From Planctomycetaceae bacterium (GTDB lineage: Bacteria > Planctomycetota > MHYJ01 > SBBU01), in contig SBBU01000020.1 in NCBI GenBank assembly GCA_005239585.1, forward strand, positions 1-6,319: 6,319 nucleotides of DNA. The letters run 5' to 3'. Below are positions 5,711-6,319 of this stretch, piece after piece. Under the pieces are notes generated by a model. That model ran no database searches, was not told the origin of the DNA, and saw only the letters and a program-made list of their open reading frames with translations. Each line of letters starts with the position of its first letter. Position 1 is the first letter of the stretch. Both the position numbers and the translations under genes were made by a program.

Positions 5711-5888
5711 TTAACACGCGTTCCGTGACTTTTCGTCCCGTCACAAAATGGGATGGACGAAAACGCAAATGATTAGCCAAATTGAGAGTGTATAGCAGTA
5801 GTGGAATGCCATAATAGATTTATCATTTGCGCTTTTGCCAGTTGCTGTATTCCAGCAACTGGCAAAAGATTCACGGAACGCGTGTTAA
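5711..5888. repeat. 178-bp cloverleaf palindromic element, possibly MITE-like or a structured RNA
   Basis: This element fills most of the 310-base gene-free stretch 5632-5941. An outer perfect 18-bp inverted repeat (TTAACACGCGTTCCGTGA 5711-5728; complement 5871-5888) encloses three consecutive perfect stems. These are TTTTCGTCC (5730-5738/5755-5763), CGCAAATGAT (5764-5773/5822-5831) and CTTTTGCCAGTTGCTG (5832-5847/5853-5868, loop TATTC). Only three bases (5729, 5869 and 5870) are unpaired at the junction, and 106 of 178 bases are in perfect stems. The ends are TTAA, which could be part of the repeat or a target duplication. It encodes nothing obvious. I see no clear gene, promoter or other signal in the flanks 5632-5710 and 5889-5941. 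Confidence 0.85.
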
Positions 5889-5941
5889 ATCTCGTGTCCG
5901 TTGTTCTGGTAACTGGATTTGCCGTTTGTGAAGAGAAGTAA

Positions 5942-6319
5942 TTAGCGGGACTGTGCTTGGAGCGTCTTCTCCAAGTACTTACACCACTTGATTACTTCAT
6001 CTATTATCGCCCTCCTTTCCTTGTCTATGTCTTTTTTCTTGAGATCGTTGAGTATTTGGAGGGCTTTTTCAGGTGAAACGAGCTGATAGGCCAAAACCTG
6101 GGCATAAAGGAGGTGGACATCATAGTTTTTTACTGACTGGTGTTCAGGAAAGAGGTCCATCATGACTTTTACATTTACCATCGCTGTAATAGGATTCATC
6201 AGATGCTGGTAATTAATCCTTGCTATCTCATATAGCAAGTCTGCGTCCCTCGGATTCTGTAGAACTTTATCGCGGAGCTCCTTTTCCTTTTCTTTGTTTT
6301 TTTTATACTCATCCAGGAA
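5942..6319 (-). CDS. C-terminal part of a TPR-like helical protein, cut by the window edge
   Basis: The reading frame is open from the right edge to a TAA at 5942-5944, so 125 C-terminal residues are visible and the start lies outside. A TTG at 6236-6238 is not needed as a start, because the frame continues upstream with NPRDAD and a K/E-rich helix. The visible part is all helical. One helix pair is DLLYEIARINYQHLMNPITA, and another has the TPR-like pattern LYAQVLAYQLVSPEKALQIL. This suggests tetratricopeptide-type repeats used for protein contacts. No enzyme motif or membrane segment is seen in the visible part. It is on the same strand as the sigma gene but is separated from it by 310 bases and the cloverleaf element, so a shared operon is doubtful. 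Confidence 0.7.
   Translation of the reverse strand, partial: FLDEYKKNKEKEKELRDKVLQNPRDADLLYEIARINYQHLMNPITAMVNVKVMMDLFPEHQSVKNYDVHLLYAQVLAYQLVSPEKALQILNDLKKKDIDKERRAIIDEVIKWCKYLEKTLQAQSR

Noticed and set aside
5711..5888. Integron attC site or CRISPR repeats
   Set aside because: There is no integrase and no neighbouring gene cassettes, the ends do not follow the attC core pattern, and no repeat-spacer array is present. Four nested and abutting perfect stems differ from both.

Overview
The window looks like a piece of a bacterial chromosome with moderate GC content. It has two housekeeping-type blocks and one regulatory block. A planctomycete or related PVC-type bacterium, probably from a metagenome assembly, is my low-confidence guess. 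It rests on the large FecR-type anti-sigma factor paired with an ECF sigma factor, the charged tail on ribosomal protein L19 and the unusual gene order. No rRNA, tRNA, transposase or CRISPR array was seen.

Left part (1-774). The first 83 bases are an exact second copy of an internal piece of trmD (972-1054). They form the antisense 3' end of a small secreted-protein gene on the minus strand (38-529, PsbP/DUF1795-like). This may be an assembly joint or a true small duplication. The intergenic region before trmD holds two direct repeats with conserved ends and diverged middles (570-647 and 668-747). A 13-bp inverted repeat (673-685/763-775) reaches the trmD start. Candidate promoters lie inside the repeats.

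Middle part (775-3046, plus strand). trmD (tRNA m1G37 methyltransferase) overlaps rplS (ribosomal protein L19 with a long K/E/Q/P-rich tail) by four bases, ATGA. ruvB (Holliday-junction branch-migration ATPase) follows about 50 bases later. Together they form a likely operon for translation and recombination functions. It converges on the next block across 151 bp that contain a small hairpin.

Right part (3198-6319, minus strand). An ECF sigma factor gene is followed by its presumed anti-sigma factor, a 610-residue one-pass membrane protein. That protein has an N-terminal zinc anti-sigma motif, a FecR domain and a C-terminal region with 32 cysteines, mostly in CxxC pairs. A strong internal ribosome-binding site and start codon lie in frame within the FecR domain. 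A PurR-box-like 14-bp palindrome flanked by A and T runs separates the two genes. Upstream of the sigma gene is a 178-bp element (5711-5888) made of an 18-bp outer inverted repeat that encloses three back-to-back hairpins, a cloverleaf. It is the most striking unexplained structure here. The right edge holds the C-terminal part of a TPR-like helical protein.

The sigma/anti-sigma pair probably works as an envelope signalling unit: the sigma factor is held at the membrane by the zinc domain, and the FecR plus cysteine-rich part senses something outside the membrane. The signal and the target genes cannot be read from this window.
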